64,000 nucleotides of DNA, taken from assembly GCF_030269925.1 (NCBI RefSeq), contig NC_085135.1:7006753-7070752 (forward strand), written 5' to 3'. Below the pieces are notes generated by a model. The model saw nothing but the letters and a program-made list of their open reading frames with translations. It was not told where the DNA came from and ran no database searches. A program made the position numbers and the translations under genes. Position 1 is the stretch's first letter; each line of letters begins with the position of its first letter. Below are positions 31,863 through 41,959 of the stretch, one piece after another. Source of the stretch: Bombyx mori. Lineage: Eukaryota > Arthropoda > Insecta > Lepidoptera > Bombycidae.

Positions 31863-33833
31863 CCGACTCGCAGAAGTCGAGCATCGCCTTCCAGGACGCG
31901 TCGCTGCCGAGCATCGTAGCCACGACGCGCGGCAGCGAGAGGTCCTCTCCAATGACCGCGACGAGGGCGGCGCGTTGCTCGTCAAATCCAGAGCAACGCG
32001 CCAATGTGTGTTCCGCTGTGTCTTCCTCATCGCGGTCCGCGCAGTTGTGGCACTGCGCCGTCGGTTCCCTTCCGGCTATCTTGTGCAAGTACCGGCCGAA
32101 ACAACCATGGCCGGTAAGCATCTGCGTTAGCCAGAAGGTGAGGCATCCGCGGTCGCGGCCCACCCAGTCCGCGAGAACCGGGCGGACCGCCTCGACGGTT
32201 CGGAGGCCGGCCGACGGGTCCGCCAAGCGGCGAGACCACGCCTCCAGCACGGACCGCCGAGATTGGAGCCTCCGCGCTCGAACTACTCCTTCGCCGGGGC
32301 GCCCTTCCCCACTAGAGCGGACGTCGCTACGCCACCGGTAATCGGCAGCGAGCGCCTCCGCCTCCAGGTCCCAGGGTGGCGCCCCGGCGAGCAAGCACGC
32401 CGCCTCGAAGGAGACGGTGCGGTATCCTCGGATCGCCCTGACCGCGATCGCGCGCTGCGGACGTCGCAGCGCGGCGACGTTCTGGCGGGTCAGGGCGTGG
32501 CACCATACGGGTGCGCCGTACAGTGCCATCGACCGCACCACCCCCATGTAGAGGCGGCGCGCCACCTGATCGGGACCCCCGACGTTTGGAAGGAGCCAGC
32601 TCAAAGAGCCGGCCGTTGCCATCAGCTGAGGGCCCAACTTCTCAAAGTGAGCGCGGAAGTTCCACCGACCGTCCAGTTCGAGGCCGAGGTACCGAAGACC
32701 GGTCACCCCGACCCCGACGCGGACGCCTCCGATCACGAGGTGGGCACCCAGAGGCGGCGCTCGTCCCGGCCCGTGAAACAACAGGGCCTGGGTTTTGTCG
32801 AGCGCCACCTCGAGCCCCAACCGTCGGATCCTTGTGACGACGTGTGCCACGCCTGCGCACGCCAAACGGGCAGACTCCCGGTAGTCCCTCCCCGGAGCTA
32901 CGACCAACGTGTCGTCAGCGTAACAAATTACGCTAAGCCCGGGGAGGGGTCCCCGAATGACGCCCCGCAGGACCCAGTCGTAGCCGATGTTCCACAGCAG
33001 GGGGCCCAGGACAGACCCCTGCGGAACACCGCGCTCGACGGGGAAGCGGTACATCGCCCCACCGTGTCCGATGCACTGGATCGACCTGCCGTCGAGATAG
33101 GAGCCGATCAGTCGGCGGAGGTATGCGGGGACGCCGTGATCACCGACCAGGGCAGGGTGTTGAAGGCGTTCCTTACATCTAAGGATAACGCCATCGCCAC
33201 CCCGCCCCGGGATACGGCTTCGTCGGAGAGGGCCCGCACGCGCAGAATTGCGTCGATAGTCGAGCGGCCCTCTCTGAAGCCGTATTGCTCCGCCGAAAGA
33301 TCGGGACCCGTCTCGCTCAGGTGCCGGACGATGCGGGCCGCGACGATCCTCTCGAGCATCTTGCCCGCCTTGTCCAGCAACACGATGGGGCGATAGCCCG
33401 CGGGTGAGTCCGCGGAGCGCCCGTCCTTCCGCAGAAGGACCAGTCTGCCCGTCTTCCATTTCGACGGGAACCGTCCCGACTCGAGGCACGCTTCGAAAAG
33501 CCCCCCGAGCCGGTCCCCTAGGGCCTCGAAGGCCAAGCTCCAGACCCGGCCGTGAACGCCGTCAGGGCCGGGGGCCGCGTCCTTCGCTCTCATTCTGGAC
33601 ACGGCCACATGGATCTCCGCCCCCGTGATAGGGGGAGGGGGCTCCTCGGCAGCGGGAACGCTGGGGCGACGCGGAGGCGTGCCCCACGTGGCGTCCATCT
33701 GGGGGGGCTCAAAGTCCCCCCCCGCTGCCGGCGGGGAAAGCGCGGAAACTATTTCCCGCAGCTGCCGAGGCTGGAGCCGCTCGGTCACCGGGAGCGCCCA
33801 CGGCTGCAGTTTCCTGCGAACCATGTATTTCAT
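31828..33833 (-). pseudogene. R1-clade ORF2, RT and C-terminal finger (segment 1)
   Basis: Two overlapping minus-strand frames (33833-33108 and 33489-31828) together give RT blocks: MRAKDAAPGPDGVHG, AGYRPIVLLDKAGK, EGRSTID, the DVRNAFNTLPW motif with the first Asp, GVPQGSVLGPLLW and CYADDTLVV (catalytic, ~32910-32930), then the finger CHNCADRDEEDTAEHTLARC. A frameshift lies between ~33108 and 33200. The C-terminus is cut at 31863 and fused to the next ORF1 start. Confidence 0.8.
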
Positions 33834-34892
33834 TGTATGGGCGCCCCCAGGGATCTTCGTCGAGCGACTCCAGGAGAGTCTTCATGCTCTGCTTCTTGGC
33901 CTCGCCGATGGCCAGCTGCAGCGCCGTCTGCTTTTGACGACAGTCAGCGTGCAGCCGGGCCGCCGTCTCCGCGAACGTAGCGTCGCGACGACGGCGGCGG
34001 CGGTGGCGTGCGCTCCAGCGGCGCGCCCTCACGCACTCCTCGCGGAGTCTTGCGATCTCGGGCGACCACCAGAACGCACCCCCACGTGGTGCTCGGGGGC
34101 CGACCCGGGGCATGGCGGCATCACAAATGTTTGCCATGGTGCCCCGGAACCAGTCAACCTCCGCATCCACGTCCGCGAGCCGCGCGGGTTTTGGCGCCCA
34201 CGCAGCAACAGCGGCCGCCTCCATCAGCAACTCCTTGTTCATCCGTTTCAAGGCCCACCTGGGGAACGAACGGGACGCACCTTGCGGGAGCTCCTCCTCA
34301 CCGCGGGCGCCCGCGGCTGACGACGACGACACGGAGGAGGCGGAGAGCTCAAATCGGACGTATCGGTGGTCCGAGAGCGTCTCCGCCCCCTCCAGTACGC
34401 GCCAGCCGCGGGTGCGGCGCACGGCGGACGGGGACGCGAACGTCACGTCCACGTGAGATTCCCCGTTCCACCGCACGCAAGTCGCGACCGTGCCTCTGTT
34501 TAGGAGACAGAGGCCGGTCGCGATCGCCCACTCCGAAAGGGCCTCGCCTCGCGCATCCGTGCGGGGGGAACCCCAAGCCGTGCACTTGGCATTGAAGTCC
34601 CCCGCGACGATGACAGAGCGGGACCCGAAGCGGTCCCGTCGATCCTAGCCGCGACGTACCCGGGTCCCCTGGCCACCATTTCCAAGGGGGGTAACGCCGC
34701 GGACTGTCTCAACACAATGGCCACGGAGCCGTCGACGTCCCCCATCCAGCAGTCCTGGTCGGTGGGGACGAAGTACGGCTCCGCGGCGACAGCGACGTCG
34801 ATTGACCACTCCGCCATGGTGTGGACGAGGAGATCCTGTGCCCTGGCGGAGTGGTTCAAATTACTTTGGAGGAAGCGGTGGACGCAACCCAT
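33709..34892 (-). pseudogene. R1-clade ORF2, AP-endonuclease part (segment 1)
   Basis: It begins MGCVHRFLQSNLNHSARAQD (Met at 34892), typical of R1-clade endonucleases, with VAAEPY and GDFNAKC..WGS (~34580-34610, across a small shift). The catalytic SDHRYVRFELS (~34365-34400) is in the frame 34476-33709. Several indels break it (near 34610, 34480 and 33830). The start overlaps the ORF1 stop (34856) by ~37 nt, as is usual for translation coupling in these elements. Confidence 0.75.
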
Positions 34893-35122
34893 TGCGGGGC
34901 TACGTCCATCGCTCCCTCGTCTGTCCCGCCCTGCGGCTCGACAATAGCCTCGGCGGGAACTGACTCGCCGGCTGCCCTTTTTGCAGCCGGCTTCTTTTTC
35001 TTTCCGCCCCTCCTCGTTTTGGTAGAGGAGGGGGCGGACTTACACGCCGGGCCCCCGGCCCGGTGGTCGGCCTTCCTTTTAGCCGCGTCGCACAAGACGC
35101 AGTGCGGCGCGGCTGTGGTGCA
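34856..35122 (-). pseudogene. R1-clade ORF1 tail (segment 1), fused in frame to the upstream gene
   Basis: Contains the last knuckle (CVLCDAAKRKADHRAGGPAC) and the basic KTRRGGKKKK tail of ORF1, nearly identical to 29831-30040, then the stop at 34856. At 35122 the frame continues without a stop into the transposase-like gene, making a 330-codon chimera. Confidence 0.75.
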
Positions 35123-36082
35123 CTTCAAGTTTTTTTTAACTGCCTTCTCTATGAGGCTGTGTACATTATCGGCCTCATTTTGAGTGTGTCCTTTGATCAA
35201 AAATTTATGTGTTATAGATTCTATATTAAGTTGTGTTAATGCATAGAGATAAAGAGCTATTATATATTTGTTCTTGTTTTGTCCCACGCAATTATCAGAA
35301 TAAAGAATCAAATTTAAGCCATCGCCATTGCTATCACTTGATTCATGACAGAGCCTTTTAAAACAATCTAGTAAGCAGGAGCCTATTTCATTGGCACCGC
35401 GTCTGGCATCAGTTGAGTCTTTGCTTTGTCCATCAACCTTCTTGTTTAAAAAAGTGACAGTTAAGTTATAACTATTTAATTTCGATTTATAATAAAAAGC
35501 CGATGTGTTTCCCCTTGGTGATTGTAAAACGGCTTGAAGATCGAAAACCAGAACTTTACATTTATCGTTTATTTTGCATCTATCATTGTATTTCTCTAGA
35601 CGAGTAAGGTTTTTTTCTTCTAGATGAAGCTCATATTTTTCACGAATCTGGTTTTTTTCTGCAACGCTAGAATTTATATACTGCAAACATAGATCACACT
35701 GGTCTTTTCGAGGGCAAAAAAATGATATATTGTACTGCTTTGTGAATACTTTATAAAACGTGCAATATTTACCAAATGGCTTATTGCGTTTTTTTTTGGG
35801 CTTCTGTAAAATCTTTGAAAAGATCAGTGGTGGTTTTTCCTCCATCTATATATTCGCAGCCGGACGTCTGCCTTGTGTAATGTGACTCTATTCTCGGTAT
35901 GGCATCAATGAAAGATTTTATATCCGAAATAAGACTTTCATCATTAGTGGCATGGTTATCATGTCTTCCTCTGCGATCTTTTTGCAGAACGCCAAGCTTA
36001 TCAGTTTTTTCTTTAACTGTGCGAATAGTACGATCCGAAATATTGAGAGTTCCGATAAAAAATTGTTTACAGACACGGACTG
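35123..36082 (-). pseudogene. Transposase-like protein of an unnamed insect family, C-terminal half
   Basis: Two minus-strand frames meet at a homopolymer (T9-10 at 35788-35797): 36082-~35790 (ISDRTIRTVKEKTDKLGVL, IPRIESHYTRQTSGCEYIDGGKT) and ~35815-35123. The second has a CDLCLQY Cys pair, VFDLQAVLQSPRG, LILYSDNCVGQNKNK and FLIKGHTQNEADNVHSLIE. I recognise this as a protein family repeated in insect genomes. The spaced Asp, Asp and Glu/Asp suggest an RNase-H-fold (DDE) nuclease, which is my inference. It is truncated at 35123 by the R1-clade element and upstream by copia (TSD acttt). Confidence 0.6.
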
Positions 36083-36087
36083 ACTTT

Positions 36088-36251
36088 TGTTGAAATAATA
36101 CTCCGGAATAAAAAATGTAACGGTTTAATGCAAACAGTAACAAGATGAAACACGCTAGGAAAAGGAAGGACGGTGGCGTCACACGTGAGCAAAAATGTGA
36201 ACCATTTTTGACATTACAGATAATATAAATTATGTTTACAATTCTCCAACA
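36088..36251 (-). repeat. 3' LTR of copia
   Basis: 164 bp; matches 40230-40390 except for an extra ata and a g/a change. The polyprotein stop lies inside it. Confidence 0.9.
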
Positions 36252-39200
36252 TCCTCCCTTAAACATAATCCCATCCTAGATGAGCAGAAGGCCAGTTTCG
36301 TGTGGGATGTTGCTTTAGTGAGAGCATCTGCAATCATCTTGTCGGTCTGCATGTAACGTACCTCAATGGCCCCCTCCAGAACCTTTTTGCGGACATAGTG
36401 ATGCCTCACATCAATATGTTTGGTCCTAGGATGGTATCCATCAGAACCTGAGAGATTTATGGAGCTTTGATTATCGCTATAGATCACCAAGGCCTCATTC
36501 TTCAACTGAGGCCAAAAACTTTCTTGAAACTGCTTCAGCCACATAGCTTCTTGTACACATGCCGACAATGACATGTACTCGGCCTCAGTCGTGGAAAGTG
36601 CTACAGTAGGTTGTCGCCTGGAGTTCCAGCTAATTGTTCCTCCCTGGAACAAGAATGTGTAACCTGTGCAGGAGCGCCGGTCATCTTCAGCGCTTGCCCA
36701 GTCTGCATCACAGTAACCATGAGTCATTGTCTCCTCTAGATTTTTCTTATAACTCAATTTATAATCTAGAGTACCTTTTAAGTAGCGCATGACGCGCTTG
36801 AGGGCAGTCCAATGTCGCATGTCAGGGTTGTTGTTATATTTACTCAACATATTTATGACATAGCATATGTCTGGTCTGGTGATATGTGAAACATATAATA
36901 AGCAACCAATAATCTCTTGATAAGGTATATCATTTAAGATTTTATTCTCCTCAGATTTACTTTGTACGTTTGTGTTCATATTTATAGGAGTATTAACAGT
37001 TTTACAATCTGACATTCCATATTTATTTAACACTTCTTCAATGTACTTTCTTTGATCCAAATAAATAATGCCTCTTGGCCTGTCTCTCTCTACATGTATT
37101 CCAATACAACAATTTATATCACCCAAATCCTTTATTTTAAACTTTTTATATAATTCTTCTTGGATTTCTTGCTTTGAGTCTTGATTATTTGAAAACAAGA
37201 TCAGGTCATCGACATAGACCGCTAGGAAAACCATATTTTCATTGTTGACAATTTTGTAATAAATACAAGGATCCAATATAGACTGTAACAAACCCATTTG
37301 CTTCAATGTAAAATCTAGTTTCTTGTTCCATTGCTTGCTGGCTTGCTTTAATCCATACAGTGATTTTCTCAGTCGACATACTTTATCACCATTTTCATAC
37401 ATAGGTGGCTGCATCATGTAAATTTCCTCTTCAATATCACCTTGAAGAAAAGCTGACACAGCATCCATCTGACATATATTTAAATCATATTTCACTGCCA
37501 GGGCAAACAAATACCTCAATGAAGCATGTCTTACTACCGGTGAAAATACTTCAGTGTAGTCTATTCCAGGTTTTTGTGAACATCCTTTAATTACAAGACG
37601 TGCCTTGTATTTTATTATTTCTCTATTTTCATTGGTCTTTCTCTTGAACCCCCACTTACATGGTATAGGGCGCTTGTTAGCTGGTAGAGAAGTCATTTCC
37701 CACGTATTATTTTCCAATAAGGACTGATACTCCTCATCCATTGCTCGTTTCCAATGTTGGGCATCAGGGCCCGACAAGGCTTCCTTGACAGTCAGTGGAT
37801 CTATAATCTGAACACACATTAAATTATTATTTTTCTCATTACATTTTTGATGTGATCTCAGAGTGATATTCCTCCCGAAACTGTTATCACTGTCACTTGA
37901 GCTGGGATAATAAGTTTCATCATCATTTCTGTTCACCACACAGCTGTCAAAAGAAGTATCAGTACTTGAAGGTGTTGATGTGACATTTTCAGTGTCTGTT
38001 TGAGAGCTATCATCAACCGGCATCAAAGATATTTCATTGCTTTTTTGTGCGCGACTTAAACTTGAACTGAGAGGTAAAGTAATAAGCTGAGGCTTTAGGC
38101 TAGGTTTCCGAGTGACATTATCTATGGAACTTTCGATAAATATCACATCCCTGCTAATCACTGCCTTCTTACTATTAGGATCAATTAATCTGTACCCCTT
38201 TGTGTTCTCACAGTAACCTACGAAAACCAATTCTTGTGATTTACGATCCCATTTCAAACGATTTTGCTTCGGAACATGTACCATGGCCTTAGAGCCAAAA
38301 ATCCTTAAGTGTGAAATGTTTGGTTTCTTACTAGTCCATTTTTCATAAGGTGTTACCTCAGCCAGAACTCGTGATGGAGATCTATTAATGATATAAGCAG
38401 CAGTAGCTACTGCTTCGGCCCAATATATTTTCTGCAGTTTTGCCTCAAACAGCATGCATTTTGCTCGCTCCACCAGACTACGGTTCATTTTTTCAGAAAG
38501 TCCATTTTGTTCAGGCGTGTAGGGAGCGCTGGTCTGGTGCTTGATGCCGGAAGCTGCTAGAAAATCAGAGAAATCTTTATTACAATATTCTTTTCCATTG
38601 TCACTTCTTAACATTTTGATTTTCATTTCCAACTCATTTTCCACCTCACTTTTAAATCGTGCAAACACAGATTTAATATCCATTTTGTTCTTTAGAAAGT
38701 ACACATATACTTTGCGAGAATAATCATCTATAAAGGTTACAAAGTACCTTGCACCACCAACTGATGGTGTCTCCATCGGACCACATAAATCAGTATGTAT
38801 TATTTCTAGTAAAGTACTTGCTCTCGAACCAGATTGAGGAAACAGTAGTCGTGTTTGTTTTCCTTCACAACATGATTTACAAACTGCATCAATTTCTTTA
38901 TTTGTTATAGTAATACCATCTACACATACCTCCAACCTCTTCACATCAGCTATATTCAAGTGTGCCATTCTCTTATGCCATGTAACAATATCTGTCCTAC
39001 TTTTACATGAAACAGCATAAGCACTGCCTTTAATAGTATTGAGTTTGTACATGTTATTAGTTAGTTGGGCAGTTGCTATGAGGACCTTGTTGGTATTGTA
39101 TATGTTACACCCCATATCAGTGAATTCTACTTTACAGCCATTTTTTGTCAACTGACTGACCGATAACAGGTTTGTACTTAGCTCAGGAATAAATAAAACA

Positions 39201-40111
39201 TTTCTAATCTGGATAGGGCAGTTTTCCTTGCATAGATTGGTTTGAATGTTTACATTACCCATACTTTGCACGGAGACGGAATCACTGTTTGCCACCATTA
39301 TTTTTGTAATCGGAGGTGGTTGTAAATCATACATCCATTCAGAGCATCTTGTCATGTGCATGGTAGCACCTGAATCTATAAACCACTCGTCCTGATGTAG
39401 GGTGGTGTACGCTGAAAAAACTGCTGAAAAACCGTTATGATTATTAGATTTCTTCACTGTACACTGATTTTTAAAATGTCCATATTTGTTACAGTTATAA
39501 CATCGGGGGCCTTTTCCTTTTGGCTTTGAATTATTGTTAGAGGTATTTCTGTGCTTCGTAAAGAATGCAGTAAACTCTGAAACTTTCACTTCCTGCAAAA
39601 GTTTTGTTTTTATAAAATCTGATGAAATGATAATGCCGGAACTTTCCAGACCCATGATCATAGGTTTGAAATTATCCGGTAAACCCGCCAGCATGAGTGT
39701 TCCAAGCCATTCGTCACCAACGTCGAAACCAATATTTCTTAATTTATGTGCGGTACTCATAATTTTATTCACGTAATCTTCGATACTGGAGCAATTGTCG
39801 AGTGAAGTATTTATTAAATCTTTTAATAGACCAACTTTTCTTGACAGCCCGGAGTCCTCAAAAGCATTTTGAAGGTTTATCCATACTTCCTTTGATGTTT
39901 TTGCATTTTCGATATGGATGTAATTAATCGGTTCCACCAACAAAATGATCTTTGACTTAGCTTTAATATCTTTCTTAACATCGACATCAGTGCCTGGATC
40001 AACACATTGCCACAATTCTTCGTGTTCTAAATATGATTTGATAGCAAATCTCCATGTCGAATAGTTTTCCCGGCCGGCTAATTTCTCAATTTGAAGGTTA
40101 GACGTAGCCAT
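36236..40111 (-). CDS. Copia gag-pol polyprotein, intact
   Basis: 1291 codons, single frame. In order: UBN2-type gag (residues 1-~200) with knuckle CYNCNKYGHFKNQC (~216-229); protease WFIDSGATMHM (~243-253); GAG-pre-integrase HHCC (WHKRMAHL...CKSCCEGK, ~375-415); integrase core (IHTDLCGPM, DNGKEY, a Glu in the PEQNGLSEKMN block); RT with YVDDLILF (37197-37220); and RNase H (YCDADWAS, STTEAEYMSL). This domain order (integrase before RT) defines Copia. It starts at Met 40111, ~120 bp after the 5' LTR. No stop or frameshift is seen, so it may be active. Confidence 0.95.
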   Translation of the reverse strand: MATSNLQIEKLAGRENYSTWRFAIKSYLEHEELWQCVDPGTDVDVKKDIKAKSKIILLVEPINYIHIENAKTSKEVWINLQNAFEDSGLSRKVGLLKDLINTSLDNCSSIEDYVNKIMSTAHKLRNIGFDVGDEWLGTLMLAGLPDNFKPMIMGLESSGIIISSDFIKTKLLQEVKVSEFTAFFTKHRNTSNNNSKPKGKGPRCYNCNKYGHFKNQCTVKKSNNHNGFSAVFSAYTTLHQDEWFIDSGATMHMTRCSEWMYDLQPPPITKIMVANSDSVSVQSMGNVNIQTNLCKENCPIQIRNVLFIPELSTNLLSVSQLTKNGCKVEFTDMGCNIYNTNKVLIATAQLTNNMYKLNTIKGSAYAVSCKSRTDIVTWHKRMAHLNIADVKRLEVCVDGITITNKEIDAVCKSCCEGKQTRLLFPQSGSRASTLLEIIHTDLCGPMETPSVGGARYFVTFIDDYSRKVYVYFLKNKMDIKSVFARFKSEVENELEMKIKMLRSDNGKEYCNKDFSDFLAASGIKHQTSAPYTPEQNGLSEKMNRSLVERAKCMLFEAKLQKIYWAEAVATAAYIINRSPSRVLAEVTPYEKWTSKKPNISHLRIFGSKAMVHVPKQNRLKWDRKSQELVFVGYCENTKGYRLIDPNSKKAVISRDVIFIESSIDNVTRKPSLKPQLITLPLSSSLSRAQKSNEISLMPVDDSSQTDTENVTSTPSSTDTSFDSCVVNRNDDETYYPSSSDSDNSFGRNITLRSHQKCNEKNNNLMCVQIIDPLTVKEALSGPDAQHWKRAMDEEYQSLLENNTWEMTSLPANKRPIPCKWGFKRKTNENREIIKYKARLVIKGCSQKPGIDYTEVFSPVVRHASLRYLFALAVKYDLNICQMDAVSAFLQGDIEEEIYMMQPPMYENGDKVCRLRKSLYGLKQASKQWNKKLDFTLKQMGLLQSILDPCIYYKIVNNENMVFLAVYVDDLILFSNNQDSKQEIQEELYKKFKIKDLGDINCCIGIHVERDRPRGIIYLDQRKYIEEVLNKYGMSDCKTVNTPINMNTNVQSKSEENKILNDIPYQEIIGCLLYVSHITRPDICYVINMLSKYNNNPDMRHWTALKRVMRYLKGTLDYKLSYKKNLEETMTHGYCDADWASAEDDRRSCTGYTFLFQGGTISWNSRRQPTVALSTTEAEYMSLSACVQEAMWLKQFQESFWPQLKNEALVIYSDNQSSINLSGSDGYHPRTKHIDVRHHYVRKKVLEGAIEVRYMQTDKMIADALTKATSHTKLAFCSSRMGLCLREDVGEL

Positions 40112-40229
40112 TATGTCTGGATCGGATGAGTTTTATCGCCGCAATTACAACTAATTGGTTTAATTTGCTATTTATTTGCACTAAAATTAATTTCAGTTCT
40201 ATTTTGAGTTAATGGGGCGGCCCATAACC

Positions 40230-40390
40230 TGTTGAAATACTCCGGAATAAAAAATGTAACGGTTTAATGCAAACAGTAACAAGATGAAACACGCTAGGAA
40301 AAGGAAGGACGGTGGCGTCACACGTGAACAAAAATGTGAACCATTTTTGACATTACAGATAATATAAATTATGTTTACAATTCTCCAACA
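40230..40390 (-). repeat. 5' LTR of copia
   Basis: 161 bp with TG..CA ends, followed on the minus strand by the tRNA-iMet-type primer site (RC of 40219-40229). Confidence 0.9.
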
Positions 40391-40395
40391 ACTTT

Positions 40396-41197
40396 CCTTT
40401 CAAAGTAAAGTGAAAAGCCTTATTGGGCTGTCTCGGACGTTCAGCGTTAGTGTATTTATACCTAGGATTGACGTCAGACATACTATAATATATAAATGAT
40501 CGTTGCTGATCAATGTCACCCATTTCCCAAAAAGAGTCAAAAATAGCTTGTCTTTCAATAGATGTAAATTTTTCTGAACATTTAAGCCTACACTTTACAT
40601 TGCAAGGTGGCTTAAGTTCGCGGGCAGGTACTTGTCCTCTTTTAGAAGACACGAAAGATTGTCCTCTATTTTTCAAAAACTTTTTAATATTTTGTTTCCA
40701 TTTATTTGGATCACTAGTGCGTTTCCTACCTCTTTTTTTATCTCTGTTTCATCCTCTACTGCATTAAGATACCTCGAATTTTCAGGCAAATTAGAATTTT
40801 CGGGCAAGATAATATTTTCGGACAAGGTAGAAATTTGGGGCAACGTAGTATTTTGTAAGTGAGCAATTAGCGAATCAGAACTTCTGGAATTTGACGACGA
40901 GGAGTTGCTTGAGCTCGATGAAGAGGAGCTGCTAGATGACGATGAGCTGCTGGAAGAAGATATTCGTCGTAATAAGGCAGGAACGTGCTTAACTTTCTTC
41001 ATCTCGTTTTGAAGGTCATACGTCGGATCACTTAAATCTGCGTCTGGTTCATCAGAATTTAAGGGAGACACATTGTAATTGACATAGTCTCTTTTTCTAT
41101 TGACGTATTTTTTATGTGCCAGTTCATCTAGCTCAAAATAGGTGTTGACATCACAATAACGCTGGTTTTCGGGTTTGTTGATGATATCAGATAACAT
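40396..41197 (-). pseudogene. Transposase-like gene, exon 2 (N-terminal half), frameshifted
   Basis: Open frames 41197-~40700 and 40676-40396. The first contains FELDELAHKKYVNRKRDYVN and a long Ser run (~20 residues, RC of 40890-40960). The second has CRLKCSEKFTSIERQAIFDSF, a Cys-rich helical motif, and RPRQPNKAFHFTLKGK. The second part flows into VRVCKQFFIG at 36082 once copia and one acttt are ignored. A frameshift in a T run near 40735 (ctctttttttat) separates the two frames. The acceptor site lies directly before Met 41197. Confidence 0.55.
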
Positions 41198-41419
41198 CTA
41201 CAACAATAGCTTAAATTATTCTAATAATTGTATTTAATAAAATATTATATTTTCATTTATGAAAATCGCTACGGTCACGAAGCTTTAGGCTAGTCGTTTT
41301 GTTACGTGAAGGCTAGTCGTGAAAGGGAAAAACTGGAAAAGTGAAATCTGTTGTCTCTATAAAGAGGGACCTGGCATGGACGTGATGGCATGATTGTAGA
41401 AAATAGTCTTAATATTTAC
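41198..41419 (-). other. Predicted intron of the transposase-like gene
   Basis: GT..AG boundaries with a pyrimidine-rich end (GCTATTGTTGTAG). AT-rich with no ORF. It joins exon 1 and exon 2 in phase 0. Confidence 0.45.
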
Positions 41420-41644
41420 CACTACATCTACAGCACAATTTTGGGCTGAAACATTTTCAAGTGCAGTCATTGGTACCTTATTAAGGTTAGATAAATTCAC
41501 ATGGACTGGAGATTTAGTACAATCCACATGACCAGCTTGAAGCAAACACTCATTCGGAGCCTGGTTTTCATCGGAATGAAGCTCATCGAGTGGCGTTGTA
41601 CTACAATTGATCATATCTAATATCTTTTTCGACCTTGAAGTCAT
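41420..41644 (-). CDS. Transposase-like gene, exon 1
   Basis: 75 codons from Met 41644 (MTSRSKKILDMINCSTTPLDEL) to a splice donor G|GTAAAT at 41420/41419. With the acceptor TTGTTGTAG|ATG at 41198 this predicts a 222-bp phase-0 intron that keeps the frame into exon 2. No domain is recognised in this acidic exon. Splice prediction is by eye; the frame match supports it. Confidence 0.45.
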
Positions 41645-41959
41645 CCTAAAAATATTGACATATTAAAGGTCTAAGTTAGCTTTATTTATTTAAAAAATAA
41701 TTTTAATCTTTTTATTCCTACCTAAGCTGAGAGCCTTGAGAGGCTATATCAGCGTAACCCTAACTTTTGTAGGTGAGCTCACGGGGCTCAAACCTGATGA
41801 CGTTGCTAACACGAACCCTAGCAAGAGCCGTGCTTCGCAGAATCTACCACCGGATCGGAAACGCGACCCACTGAGAAGATCCGGCGAGAAACTCAGTGGG
41901 CTGTGTCTGAGATTTAATTTACTCGTCGAGCCCTTCGTCGCAAGCGACGGGTTCGACGA

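Larger units (their letters stand above)
28566..35122 (-). mobile_element. R1-clade LINE, mosaic head-to-tail double copy
   Basis: GC-rich minus-strand LINE ending in poly(A) (T run 28566-28577). ORF1 has three Cys/His knuckles. ORF2 has endonuclease, RT and the CCHC finger near its C-terminus (CHNCADRDEEDTAEHTLARC) that marks the R1 clade (R1, TRAS, SART and relatives). The copy is scrambled. Segment 1 (35122-31863) has the ORF1 tail plus ORF2 without its end. Segment 2 (31862-28566) has ORF1, then jumps at 29830 to the ORF2 end and 3' UTR. No TTAGG or 28S sequence flanks it and no TSD is visible. Confidence 0.8.
36088..40390 (-). mobile_element. Copia (Ty1/copia) element, young and complete
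   Basis: LTRs 36088-36251 and 40230-40390 begin TGTTG and end CAACA. As read they differ by one SNP and a 3-bp indel. The TSD is acttt (36083-36087, 40391-40395). On the minus strand the 5' LTR is followed by GGTTATGGGCC, the copia-type internal tRNA-iMet primer site. A purine tract (TTAAGGGAGGA) precedes the 3' LTR. One uninterrupted ORF spans the interior. It sits inside the transposase-like gene. Confidence 0.95.

Noticed and set aside
28566..35122. Telomere-specific SART/TRAS or rDNA-specific R1 identity
   Set aside because: The C-terminal finger fits the whole R1 clade, but no TTAGG array or 28S sequence flanks the copy, so a name cannot be given.
40890..40960. Trinucleotide-like array read as a repeat locus
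   Set aside because: It encodes the Ser run of the transposase-like exon 2; the period is irregular (mixed Ser codons), so it is coding low complexity rather than a pure microsatellite.
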